A program made the position numbers and the translations under genes. A model generated the notes under the pieces. It made no database searches and had not been told where the DNA came from. It was given only the letters and a program-made list of their open reading frames with translations. From NCBI GenBank assembly GCA_017302435.1, contig JAFLDL010000033.1, positions 1 to 54,437 on the forward strand: a DNA stretch of 54,437 nucleotides. The letters are read 5' to 3'. The DNA is from Candidatus Accumulibacter necessarius (GTDB taxonomy: Bacteria; Pseudomonadota; Gammaproteobacteria; Burkholderiales; Rhodocyclaceae). Shown piece after piece: positions 8,714 to 16,223 of this stretch. Positions within the stretch are counted from its first letter, which is position 1. The number at the start of each line of letters is the position of its first letter.

Positions 8714-9502
8714 ATGTCCAGACTCGTCATTGACCAGGTGACCGTTCACTACCCGGGCTCTGCTCGGGGCGTGGCGGCTCTGGAGGATGTTTCACTGGTC
8801 ATCGGCCCAGAGCAACTTGTGGTCGCTCTCGGCCCCTCGGGTTGCGGCAAGACGACCTTGCTCAACCTGATTGCCGGCTTTCTGCAGCCGACGAGTGGTC
8901 GAATCCTGCTCGACGATCGGCTGGTTTCCGGGCCGTCCGCGGAACGTGGGGTGGTGTTTCAGGATGATGCGCTGTTGCCCTGGTTGAACGTTCTGGACAA
9001 CGTGGCTTTCGGACTGCAGTTGCGCGGCATGTCGAGGGCCGAACGCGAGGCGACGGCCCACCGGACGCTGCAACTCGTTGACCTCGTGGGATTCGAACAG
9101 AATCCCATCTGGCAGCTGTCCGGCGGAATGAGGCAGCGCGTCGGGCTCGCGCGCGGGCTGGCTGCCGACCCGCGCGTTCTGCTGCTGGACGAGCCCTTCG
9201 CGGCCCTTGATGCTTTCACTCGCGAACAGATGCAGGAGCTGCTTCTACGTCTGTGGCGAAAGATCCGCAAACAGATCTTTCTCATTACCCACGATCTCGA
9301 AGAAGCTGTATTTCTGGCGACAGACCTGATCCTGCTCTCGCCGCGGCCCGGTCGAGTGGCCGAACGGATGCAGCTGGACTTCGGCCTCCGACATTCCCAG
9401 GGTGAATCCGCACGCAGCATCAAGTCGGGTCGACGCTTCATCGAAACCCGTGAATATGTTCTGTCGCTGGTGTTCGCCCAACGTGAGGTCAGCACCACAT
9501 GA
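8714..9502 (+). CDS. tauB: Taurine ABC transporter, ATP-binding protein
   Basis: A 262-residue ATPase for the taurine importer. Walker [14 protein letters not shown] lies near residue 37-49, the signature [16 protein letters not shown] near 136-151, Walker [13 protein letters not shown] near 156-167, and the switch histidine in [10 protein letters not shown] near 193. Unlike the minus-strand SsuB-like ATPase it has no C-terminal molbindin domain. Its 3' end overlaps tauC by four bases (ATGA, 9499-9502), typical of coupled translation. Confidence 0.92.
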   Translation: MSRLVIDQVTVHYPGSARGVAALEDVSLVIGPEQLVVALGPSGCGKTTLLNLIAGFLQPTSGRILLDDRLVSGPSAERGVVFQDDALLPWLNVLDNVAFGLQLRGMSRAEREATAHRTLQLVDLVGFEQNPIWQLSGGMRQRVGLARGLAADPRVLLLDEPFAALDAFTREQMQELLLRLWRKIRKQIFLITHDLEEAVFLATDLILLSPRPGRVAERMQLDFGLRHSQGESARSIKSGRRFIETREYVLSLVFAQREVSTT

Positions 9503-10371
9503 CACCGATTGAAATCGGCATCGTCGACGATTCGCTTTCGGCAGCCGTGCCCTCGGCCGCGAGTAGGCGCGCAGCCAATCCGGCTGCCTTGCCGGGAAAC
9601 CTGCTCACCGTAAACACCATCAGTATGCTGACTCTCGTCGTCCTGCTCGCTGCGTGGTGGGCCACGACGACGGCCGGACTGATCGCGCCCCTGTTCCTTC
9701 CCTCGCCCCAGTCCGTTCTCGGTAAGTTCTGGCTGGTGGCGACGAAGGGGTTCATGGACTCGACGCTGTGGCAACACCTGGCGGCGAGCCTGGGTCGGGT
9801 ACTTTGCGCGCTCGTCGCAGCCATCGTCCTGGCCATTCCCACGGGGATTGCGATCGGGCTCTCGCGCGTCGCGCATGGGATACTCGACCCTCTAATCGAG
9901 CTCTATCGTCCCGTGCCGCCGCTCGCCTACCTGCCTCTTATCGTCATCTGGTTCGGCATTGGCGAGTTGTCCAAGGTGTTGCTGATCTTCCTGGCGATCT
10001 ACGCGCCCATCGCGATTGCCACAGCGGGCGGCGTTCGCCAGGTCTCGCAAAACCGATTGCGCGCTGCACAGTCCCTGGGAGCCACCCGTTTCCAGTTGCT
10101 GCGCTACGTCGTGCTGCCCAGCGCCGTTCCCGACATTCTGACCGGTATTCGTATCGGTCTGGGGACTGGTTGGTCGACACTCGTTGCCGCGGAACTGGTC
10201 GCCGCGACGAGCGGCCTGGGGTTCATGGTGCAGTCGGCCGCACAGTTCCTGGTGACCGACGTGGTCATCCTGGGTATTGCCGTGATCGCCATCATTGCCT
10301 TTGCGCTTGAGCTCTCCCTGCGCGCCCTGTCCCGTCGCCTGGCCCCGTGGCGGGAGCAGGGCATAAGCTGA
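9499..10371 (+). CDS. tauC: Taurine ABC transporter, permease
   Basis: A 290-residue inner-membrane permease of the SsuC/TauC family. A roughly 38-residue cytoplasmic leader precedes the first membrane segment ([17 protein letters not shown]). The conserved [22 protein letters not shown] motif is at about 135-156, and the EAA loop is around [22 protein letters not shown]. It completes a tauABC operon (29-base gap, then a 4-base overlap). The next genes are on the opposite strand and converge on it. Confidence 0.92.
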   Translation: MTPIEIGIVDDSLSAAVPSAASRRAANPAALPGNLLTVNTISMLTLVVLLAAWWATTTAGLIAPLFLPSPQSVLGKFWLVATKGFMDSTLWQHLAASLGRVLCALVAAIVLAIPTGIAIGLSRVAHGILDPLIELYRPVPPLAYLPLIVIWFGIGELSKVLLIFLAIYAPIAIATAGGVRQVSQNRLRAAQSLGATRFQLLRYVVLPSAVPDILTGIRIGLGTGWSTLVAAELVAATSGLGFMVQSAAQFLVTDVVILGIAVIAIIAFALELSLRALSRRLAPWREQGIS

Positions 10372-10429
10372 CAAGACAAGACATTGCGGGAAAAGCCATG
10401 GCGACCATTCCGTCAGGAGCGCGGCTCCG

Positions 10430-10879
10430 TCAGCTGTCGGCATTTGCCTTATCAGCGTCGCCTTGCCCGCGTTCCTGGTCATACCAGGCGTGCGCTTCGA
10501 TGCCAAAAAACAAGGCAATGACGAATACTGCAGCGGGCAGGGAACCCGCCCACAGACCGACGACTCCTGGCCCCGGGCAGTAGCCGGCGAGCCCCCAGCC
10601 GATACCGAAGAGCGTACTGCCGACAATCAGTGGCGTGTTGATGTCTCGCCGCTCGGGCAATTGCAGCTTGTCGCCAAGCAATGTGTGTCGCCGCTTGCCG
10701 GCGTATGCGAAGCCCATGGCCGCGCTGCCGATGGCGCCGACCATCACCAACGCCAGTGAGGGGTCCCAGCGTCCGGTCACATCCAGGAAGGCCAGCACTT
10801 TCAGTGGATCGGTCATCCCCGCGAGAATCAACCCCAGACCAAACAGGGTGCCGCTGATGAAAGCCGTGAGAAGCTTCAT
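10430..10879 (-). CDS. YeeE/YedE-type sulfur-compound transporter, second half-protein
   Basis: A 149-residue membrane protein with about four hydrophobic helices. It has the YeeE/YedE core motif GYCPGPGVVG near residue 103-112, where the cysteine is the conserved sulfur relay residue, and LILAGMTDPLKVLAFLD near the N-terminus. Full-length YeeE imports thiosulfate; in many proteobacteria the fold is split into two half-size proteins. This is the downstream half, starting one base after the stop of its partner at 10881. Placement beside tauABC and cysK supports a role in sulfur uptake. The ligand is not determined. Confidence 0.85.
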   Translation of the reverse strand: MKLLTAFISGTLFGLGLILAGMTDPLKVLAFLDVTGRWDPSLALVMVGAIGSAAMGFAYAGKRRHTLLGDKLQLPERRDINTPLIVGSTLFGIGWGLAGYCPGPGVVGLWAGSLPAAVFVIALFFGIEAHAWYDQERGQGDADKANADS

Positions 10880-10880
10880 T

Positions 10881-11333
10881 TCACACTCCCGCTAGGTGAC
10901 GCGTCATGAATACGGTCGCCATGCCAGCGCTCATGAAGATCAATACCGCAACCAGCGAACGCAGCGAGAGGCGGGCGAGACCGCAGACGCCATGGCCGCT
11001 GGTACAACCGTTGGCGAGCCGCGTCCCGAAGCCCACCAGCAGACCGCCAACGACCAGTTGCCCCCACTCCCAAGGCGAGGCGGGTGAGAAACTGCTTTGC
11101 GGCAGGCTGCCGTGGTGCTTGGCAGCCCACAACCAGGGCGCTGCCAACAGTCCGAGAATGAAGGCGAGCCGCCACGCATTGTCGCCTTCGACCCGGCTCA
11201 ACAGGCCGCCCAGGATGCCGCTGATGCCGGCGATGCGCCCGTTCCACAGCACAAGAACGACACTGGCAAGGCCGATGAGAATTCCGCCGGACAGTGCTGG
11301 CCAAGGGGTGAAAGCGCTCCAGTCGATGCTCAC
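10881..11333 (-). CDS. YeeE/YedE-type sulfur-compound transporter, first half-protein
   Basis: A 150-residue membrane protein, the upstream partner of the half-transporter at 10430-10879. The conserved cysteine motif LANGCTSGHGVCG lies near residues 106-118. N-terminal GGILIGLASVVLVLWNGRIAG and GILGGLL are typical of the family. Together the two halves would rebuild one YeeE-like pore with both cysteine motifs. They are one operon by spacing (one base between stop and start). The region upstream to 11591 is a divergent promoter area shared with the EAL gene. Confidence 0.85.
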   Translation of the reverse strand: MSIDWSAFTPWPALSGGILIGLASVVLVLWNGRIAGISGILGGLLSRVEGDNAWRLAFILGLLAAPWLWAAKHHGSLPQSSFSPASPWEWGQLVVGGLLVGFGTRLANGCTSGHGVCGLARLSLRSLVAVLIFMSAGMATVFMTRHLAGV

Positions 11334-11591
11334 GCGAGACTCCAGATGATAAAAAATCGCGAGACTGGACCGTGCTGCGGTGCTTGAGAACGAACTTTTC
11401 CGTCTTTTCTTATTACCCCAGGTCGATAAGCAAATGGGAAGGAAATAGTTTCTCGGGGTGGCCGGCTGCCCTAAAGTCAGGTCTCCGATGTCCCACCGTC
11501 AGCCAATAGGTAACTGCCATGTGTCTTCCGTCCCGCCGCGCCGTTCCCCGCACCAGATCCTCCCGCCAAGTCGCTTCCTGGAGTAGAACCA

Positions 11592-12527
11592 ATGCCACTG
11601 ACCGATCTCGTTCGACAGCTCAACAATCAGCACAATAGCCTGCCGGCTGGCCGCTTCACCGCCAGGTTTCGCTCCTCAGGCGATGGACAGGTATTCGTCC
11701 ATTTCGCCAATCTTGCCCTCGAATCGGTTTTCCTTCCCATCACCGCCACGGATTCCCACCGCATCTACGGGCACGCAGCAGCCTTGCGGGTCTACGGCCT
11801 GACAACAGGCCAGCCGGTCAGCGCCAACGCGGTCTTCGTCCTTCCGGCCAATGATCAGGAATTCGTCTACGTCGACCGCTTGGTGCGCACCCTGCACGCG
11901 CTCAGCTACCGCGCGCGCCGACTTCGCGGGACGCTATTGCTCAAGGTTAACCGGCGCCACGTGATGAGCGTGCCGACTGACCATGGCCTGGCTTTCGAGG
12001 AGATTCTCCGCTCTTGCGGACTCACCCCGCAACAGATCACCCTCGAACTCGATGCTGATGGCCTGGAGGATGTCGATCACTTCACACGGGCAGTCGCCGC
12101 CTACCGACAACGCGGCTATGGCATCGCCCTGAGCGGCTTTGGACGGAGCTCGATTGATCTTTCCCTGGTGCGCGCGCTGCAACCTGATATCGTCAAGTTC
12201 GACCTCATGCTCCTGGTTTCGACCCGACCCCTTGAGGGGCTTATCGATCAGATTCACGATCTGGGTGTCAAAGTCGCGATTGAGGGTCCGGACGACATCC
12301 AGTGGCAGCCTTTTGCCGGCAAAGCATGCGCCGATCTGTTCCAACCGCGGCAGCCGTCGAACGTTGGAAGTCGTCGTCCCTCCGGAGTCAGCCAGGCGGC
12401 GCCAACGCTGCTCTTCTCGGGAAGGAATTCCACTCCTGCTGAGAGTCGCCAGGCGGGCGCTGTTGGAAACGCTCATGCTGAAGCTCCTCTCGTAGCGGCC
12501 ACAGCAGCCGCTTCTGCGCCTGGGTGA
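11592..12527 (+). CDS. Degenerate EAL-domain protein, probably catalytically dead
   Basis: A 311-residue protein. Residues 25-240 follow the EAL (c-di-GMP phosphodiesterase) fold: HAAALRVYG at 61-69 corresponds to the EAL strand, ITLELDADG at 149-157 to the LELTE strand, LSGFGRSSIDLSLV at 180-193 to the DDFGTG loop, VKFD at 201-204 to the IKID lysine, and AIEGPDD at 229-235 to the AEGVE strand. The glutamate of EAL is alanine and the two aspartates of DDFGTG are Ser-Gly, so hydrolysis is not expected; K202 and E231 remain. No GGDEF or sensor domain is present. The last 70 residues are Ala/Ser/Pro-rich and look disordered. It may be a c-di-GMP-independent regulator or an effector of another kind. 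Confidence 0.75.
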   Translation: MPLTDLVRQLNNQHNSLPAGRFTARFRSSGDGQVFVHFANLALESVFLPITATDSHRIYGHAAALRVYGLTTGQPVSANAVFVLPANDQEFVYVDRLVRTLHALSYRARRLRGTLLLKVNRRHVMSVPTDHGLAFEEILRSCGLTPQQITLELDADGLEDVDHFTRAVAAYRQRGYGIALSGFGRSSIDLSLVRALQPDIVKFDLMLLVSTRPLEGLIDQIHDLGVKVAIEGPDDIQWQPFAGKACADLFQPRQPSNVGSRRPSGVSQAAPTLLFSGRNSTPAESRQAGAVGNAHAEAPLVAATAAASAPG

Positions 12528-12548
12528 CCACCCATCCTGCCATCCGGG

Positions 12549-12850
12549 TTACCAGCGCCTTGCCGGATTATGCCATCGCCGCGATCCGTGAAGCGCTACC
12601 AGCGTTTGATCGCCAGATTCGCGGCTTTGCGATGCCTGATGCGGTGCTCACGGGCGTCGAGACGCGCACTTCGTCGCCGCTGTGCATCACCCGCGGTGAC
12701 GATTGTCAGAGCGTGAACGTGAAGGGCCTGTACCCGGCCGGTGAAGGTGCGGGTTACGCCGTTGGTATTCTCTCCGCCGGTCTCGACGGCATCCGGGTTG
12801 CCGAGGCCGTGACGCGGGAGATGCTCAGGGCCGGGGCTGTCCAGGTCTGA
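12549..12850 (+). pseudogene. 3' remnant of a COG2509-type FAD-dependent dehydrogenase
   Basis: An open frame of about 100 codons reads ALPDYAIAAIREALPAFDR, RGFAMPDAVLTGVETRTSS, GLYPAGEGAGYAVGILSAG and DGIRVAEAV. This is the C-terminal FAD-binding end of the uncharacterised FAD-dependent dehydrogenase family. The first 75% or so of the gene, including the N-terminal GxGxxG, is missing. Oddities versus the family pattern as I remember it are GYAVGI for GYAGGI and a cysteine in SPLCI for SPLRI, which suggest relaxed selection. It begins about 20 bases after the EAL stop, so the deletion or recombination joint must be close to 12540. Confidence 0.75.
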
Positions 12851-13111
12851 CCCAATCCGCACAAGTCAGCTTGGCGCAGCATGACTGAACACCGGCAGGA
12901 CCCCGTGAAAATGCACCACGCGTTCGTCCTGCTTCCCGACCGACAGCAGTGCCTTGATCGGTGTCACGGCATCGGGGAAGATCGACAACAGGCGTTGGGA
13001 CATCGAGTTCTCCGACAAGACAGGCGTGGCGTCGGGTGAAGCCCCCTTTCCGCCTTCTCGGGCAAGTAGAGGACCTTCGCCTCCAAGTCAGCGCGCCCTG
13101 CCGAGCGCACC

Positions 13112-13140
13112 AAAAAAAAGCGCGGCTCGTGGAGCCGCGC
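13112..13140 (-). terminator. Rho-independent terminator of the candidate sRNA
   Basis: A 9-bp perfect stem GCGCGGCTC/GAGCCGCGC (13120-13128 with 13132-13140) closes over a 3-base loop. On the minus strand it is followed directly by eight T residues (13119-13112). Orientation is unambiguous, because the other strand has no T-run. Confidence 0.85.
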
Positions 13141-13219
13141 TAAATCCACACCAAAGGAGGAGGGTGGAGGAGACAAAGGGAGAGGCCGGTTGCTGCCGAA
13201 CTCAAATCTGACTGGATTG
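13112..13219 (-). ncRNA. Candidate small RNA with anti-Shine-Dalgarno motifs
   Basis: A roughly 108-nt transcription unit is predicted on the minus strand. A near-consensus promoter (TTGACC, 17-base spacer, CATAAT) lies just upstream and an intrinsic terminator closes it. No reading frame with a ribosome binding site fits inside. The middle of the RNA is C/U-rich and contains CTCCTCC and CCTCCTCCTTT, complementary to Shine-Dalgarno sequences and resembling the 16S 3' tail. The only strong structure is the terminator stem. This recalls the CCUCCUCC-bearing stress sRNAs of alphaproteobacteria, but no homology is claimed. The transcription start (about 13219) is inferred from the -10 position. 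Confidence 0.6.
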
Positions 13220-13225
13220 AAACGG

Positions 13226-13254
13226 ATTATGTCTCTTCCCAGATCAAAGGTCAA
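13226..13254 (-). promoter_or_regulatory. Strong sigma-70 promoter of the candidate sRNA
   Basis: Minus strand: -35 TTGACC (13254-13249), 17-base spacer, -10 CATAAT (13231-13226). Each hexamer matches consensus at five of six positions. Just upstream lies a TGC-rich element, TGTGCATTGCGCCATGC on the plus strand (13263-13279), in an AT-rich stretch that differs from the surrounding GC-rich DNA. It could be an operator. Confidence 0.7.
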
Positions 13255-13638
13255 CTATTTTTTGTGCATTGCGCCATGCTTTTTTGCGGCATCAATGTGG
13301 CAACCGAAGGCAAAGAAAAATAAATAATAATAGCAAGATGATGGAGCTATTGTAGGATATTGATTACATAATATGCAACGCAACACATGGTTGGTTTACG
13401 GTGGTATTGCGCTTCGAATGTTGCGATGCAGCATTCATGTCAGGGGCGCGCGACCTGGAACTTCCGGCTACAATCATCCCTGAGCGAGAAATGACGGTGT
13501 CCATTGGCGAGGTGCTTGGCACGAGGTATGAACACGCACCTCTTGCGGGTGCCCGTTGGCATTGACCTATCGGACCGGGCCTTGTTGCCTGTCGAGGCCG
13601 GCGCGTCGATAAGCCCATCTGGAGAATAGGAGCAGCAT
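13255..13638. other. AT-rich intergenic region before osmC, no gene seen
   Basis: About 380 bases between the sRNA promoter and the OsmC gene, with the lowest GC in this part of the window around 13255-13400 (A-runs, TAAATAATAATAG). No coding frame with a recognisable product. It should contain the osmC promoter; GGAGAATAGGAGC before the ATG at 13639 is the ribosome binding region. Confidence 0.45.
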
Positions 13639-14058
13639 ATGGAATGCAAGGTGAAGTGGACCGGAGACGGGATGTCCTTTATCGCCGAAACGGGCAGCAA
13701 TCACGCGCTGGTGATGGATGGGGCTCCTGAGGCCGGCGGGCGCAATCTGGCACCTCGGCCGATGGAACTGCTGCTTGCCGGGACTGGCGGGTGCGCTGCG
13801 TTCGACGTTGTCCTGATTTTGAAGAAGGGGCGTTACGGGGTGACGGGATGTGAAGTCAGCTTGCAGGCAGAGCGCGCAGAGGCGGAGCCAAGAGTGTTTA
13901 CACACATCCATTTTCACTTTCGGGTTAGCGGCAAGCAACTCAAGCAGGATGCGGTTGCGCGCGCCATCGAGCTGTCCAAAGACAAGTATTGCTCGGCCTC
14001 GATCATGCTTGGCAAGACAGCCACCATCACGCATGATTTCGAGATCGTCGAAAGCTAG
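13639..14058 (+). CDS. OsmC family peroxiredoxin-like protein (YhfA type)
   Basis: A 139-residue OsmC-fold protein. N-terminal MECKVKWTGDGMSFIAETG is the first sheet. The helix with the first redox cysteine reads LLAGTGGCAAFDVVLIL, and the second cysteine is in KDKYCSASIMLGKT. OsmC/Ohr proteins reduce organic peroxides through this cysteine pair. The YhfA-like branch, to which the short length and the LAPRPMELLLAGTGGC motif point, has no settled substrate. It is a lone gene with a low-GC upstream region. Confidence 0.85.
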   Translation: MECKVKWTGDGMSFIAETGSNHALVMDGAPEAGGRNLAPRPMELLLAGTGGCAAFDVVLILKKGRYGVTGCEVSLQAERAEAEPRVFTHIHFHFRVSGKQLKQDAVARAIELSKDKYCSASIMLGKTATITHDFEIVES

Positions 14059-14065
14059 AGCGATA

Positions 14066-14149
14066 TCGTCTATTTTATAGACGGTTGTGATCGGTAATTA
14101 CAGTAAGTTATGAGGTTAGATGAGTCGTGGATAAAGCTTGCCACGACTC
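14066..14149 (+). terminator. Hairpins between osmC and coq7
   Basis: Two inverted repeats lie between the convergent osmC and coq7 genes. A small AT-rich one (CGTCTA/TAGACG) is near 14068-14084. A 9-bp perfect stem, GAGTCGTGG/CCACGACTC at 14122-14130 and 14141-14149, has a 10-base loop. Neither is followed by a strong T-run, so they are likely bidirectional but modest terminators. Confidence 0.4.
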
Positions 14150-14221
14150 CTGAAAGCGCAGTTCCTCTTTGACTTGACGGATCTGGGCCGTATGAACATT
14201 TTGCTCGAGCAGCCAAACGTA

Positions 14222-14845
14222 CTAAACGTAGTAAGCGGTACGGGTCATTGTTCGCGATGCCAGCTTCATGGCCATGATGACCGCTGCAGGCAGTTCGCGT
14301 GCGCCGAGATGGACAGCGGTTTCCGCGTGCGCAATCTCGTCGAGACGCATCTGGGCCACGATTGCCCGCGACCGAATGTCCTGAATCGGCAGCTCGCTGA
14401 GGTGATGATCAAGGTGCGCTTCGACCTGTCTCTCGGTTTCGGCCAGGAAGCCCAGGCTCCAGGGGTCGCCCAGTTTGCCAGCAGCGATGCCGATGGTCAG
14501 CGCGCCAAGGTACCAGATCGGGTTCAGCAGGCTTGTGCGCCCGCCCAGCTCAACAAGGCGGCGCTCGGTCCAGGCCAGATGTTCGGTTTCCTCGTTGGCG
14601 GCTTTTTGCAGTGCGTGCTGCAGGTTCGGATCGTGACAGGTCAGTGCCTGTCCCTGGTAAAGTGCCTGCGCGCAGACCTCGCCGACGTGGTTTATCCGCA
14701 TCAGCGCGCCGGCATGCGCTCGCTCCTGGTCTGACAGCGCCGCTTCCGGTTCGTGGCTGCCCGGAACCGGACGATTGGTGGGCGACGGGGCAAACAGCGT
14801 ACGTAGCGCCTTGTCGAATTCGATGACGAGTCGGTCGCTGATCAT
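14222..14845 (-). CDS. coq7: 2-polyprenyl-3-methyl-6-methoxy-1,4-benzoquinone monooxygenase
   Basis: A 207-residue di-iron hydroxylase of the ubiquinone pathway, catalysing the last ring hydroxylation (C-6) in aerobic Q biosynthesis. The carboxylate ligands sit in the paired motifs [15 protein letters not shown] (E56), NEETEHLAW (about 84-91), an internal [14 protein letters not shown] helix and [11 protein letters not shown] near the C-terminus. Length and motif order fit Coq7 rather than UbiF. A peripheral membrane association is expected. It is followed on the same strand, upstream, by the CNP1-like gene 45 bases away, but probably has its own promoter. Confidence 0.93.
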   Translation of the reverse strand: MISDRLVIEFDKALRTLFAPSPTNRPVPGSHEPEAALSDQERAHAGALMRINHVGEVCAQALYQGQALTCHDPNLQHALQKAANEETEHLAWTERRLVELGGRTSLLNPIWYLGALTIGIAAGKLGDPWSLGFLAETERQVEAHLDHHLSELPIQDIRSRAIVAQMRLDEIAHAETAVHLGARELPAAVIMAMKLASRTMTRTAYYV

Positions 14846-14890
14846 CGATGGCCTTTGTTGTCTCGGCTGGCGTGAAGCATGGCCCGGTCC

Positions 14891-15466
14891 CTAGCGTCGC
14901 ATCGCCGCAGGGTGGCCGCCGAGGCGTAGCGCCTGGCGCACTTCGTCGGCGTCCCGAACGGTAATACCGAGCGGGCAGAAATAATTGGTGAAGAGCTCCG
15001 CGTGGTGTCGATTGAGCGTGTTCTCCCGGACGCGTATCCACTGATCGCTGCGTGCCCTGGACCAGGTCTGGTCCGGGCGGCCCAAGGCATAAAGTCGGCG
15101 CTCGCCGGTAGCGCAGTTCATGCCCTCGTAACTGACATTCTGAGCCCCGGAAGGGCTGATGATCACCAGCGTGTAGCGCACCAGCCCGCCGCTGACGAAG
15201 GTCAGCGAGTCGCTGTCTATCAGGAACTTGTTGTCGGTTGTCGCGCTGACGACAAAAGGGATCAGGTGCTCTGTCTGCGGAAACGGCGGCAACTGCACTT
15301 CAACTTCCGGTCCGCGCCGTTCGTCCAGATCACGCTCGGCAGTGGCTGACCAGACTGCCAAAGGAAAAGTGCCCACAGCAGCCACAAGCCAGCGTGCGAG
15401 TGTCCCTGCCGCTAACCACCGGCGAATTCGCACCCTAACTGTCGGTACAGGCAGGGCGCGCTTCAT
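14891..15466 (-). CDS. CNP1-like exported protein
   Basis: A 191-residue protein of the CNP1-like (cryptic neisserial protein) family. It has a basic start and a hydrophobic signal segment ([19 protein letters not shown]), then the domain with [50 protein letters not shown] and RRLYALG. The function is unknown; it is likely periplasmic. Its start overlaps the rppH stop by four bases (ATGA, 15463-15466). The rppH-CNP1 pairing recurs in betaproteobacteria as far as I recall. Confidence 0.8.
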   Translation of the reverse strand: MKRALPVPTVRVRIRRWLAAGTLARWLVAAVGTFPLAVWSATAERDLDERRGPEVEVQLPPFPQTEHLIPFVVSATTDNKFLIDSDSLTFVSGGLVRYTLVIISPSGAQNVSYEGMNCATGERRLYALGRPDQTWSRARSDQWIRVRENTLNRHHAELFTNYFCPLGITVRDADEVRQALRLGGHPAAMRR

Positions 15467-16008
15467 TCCTTGCTCACAATTTCAGCTGCCACAGGCGCAC
15501 GGCCATGCGTGGACGGATGACGCACTCGACGGTGATCTGAATTGAGAAAACGCGCGAGCTCATTCAAGGCCTGCTCATAGACCCGGCGCTTGAACTCGAT
15601 GACAGCGTCAAGAGACACCCAGTAGTTGTTCCATCGCCAGGCGTCAAACTCGGGATGATCACAGGCGCGCAACGACACGTCGCAGTCGCGCCCAATCAGA
15701 CGAAGCAGGAACCAGATCTGCTTCTGGCCTCGGTAACTACCGCGCCATTCGCGTCTGACCCAATGCGTCGGCACATCGTAACGCAACCAGTCCTTGGTCC
15801 GACCGAGAACATAAACATGCTCGGGTAGCAATCCGATTTCTTCATGCAACTCCCGGTACATCGCCTGTTCGGGCGTTTCGCCCCGCTTGATACCGCCCTG
15901 CGGGAACTGCCATGAATGCTCTCGGATACGCTTGCCCCAGAAGACCTCGTTCCTGGCGTTACAAAGAATGATGCCGACGTTCGGGCGATAGCCTTCACGG
16001 TCAAGCAT
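15463..16008 (-). CDS. rppH: RNA pyrophosphohydrolase
   Basis: A 181-residue Nudix hydrolase that removes pyrophosphate from the 5' triphosphate of mRNAs, starting RNase E-dependent decay. The Nudix box reads [20 protein letters not shown], with the family pattern GX5EX7REUXEEXGU complete. [20 protein letters not shown] at the N-terminus and [15 protein letters not shown] match RppH. I chose the ATG at 16008 ([10 protein letters not shown]), the conserved start; the frame extends 14 codons upstream without family support. Translationally coupled to the CNP1-like gene and divergent from proS. Confidence 0.93.
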   Translation of the reverse strand: MLDREGYRPNVGIILCNARNEVFWGKRIREHSWQFPQGGIKRGETPEQAMYRELHEEIGLLPEHVYVLGRTKDWLRYDVPTHWVRREWRGSYRGQKQIWFLLRLIGRDCDVSLRACDHPEFDAWRWNNYWVSLDAVIEFKRRVYEQALNELARFLNSDHRRVRHPSTHGRAPVAAEIVSKE

Positions 16009-16223
16009 TTCAAGAACCTGCAAATTGATTGATTGAACGCATTTTTCCACAATTCAGCGGCGTTGCAAAGCGAACCGTGCGACTTGCGGCCGCGCGGCCT
16101 GCTTTCCTGCCTGAGGCTTGGCCAGCGGCCTGTGTGCCGATGCCGTAGCACCTCGCAATTGGCGCCCTAGTTCGGCCACCTGTCGAGTAAAATGCCGGCT
16201 TTGGCCCTGCTGACCTGATTGCC

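Noticed and set aside
8959-9876. Minus-strand 305-codon frame across the tauB-tauC junction
   Set aside because: Antisense to two intact ABC transporter genes; no recognisable product.
13112-13140. The GC hairpin as a terminator for a plus-strand gene
   Set aside because: The T-run is only on the minus strand and no plus-strand gene ends just before it.
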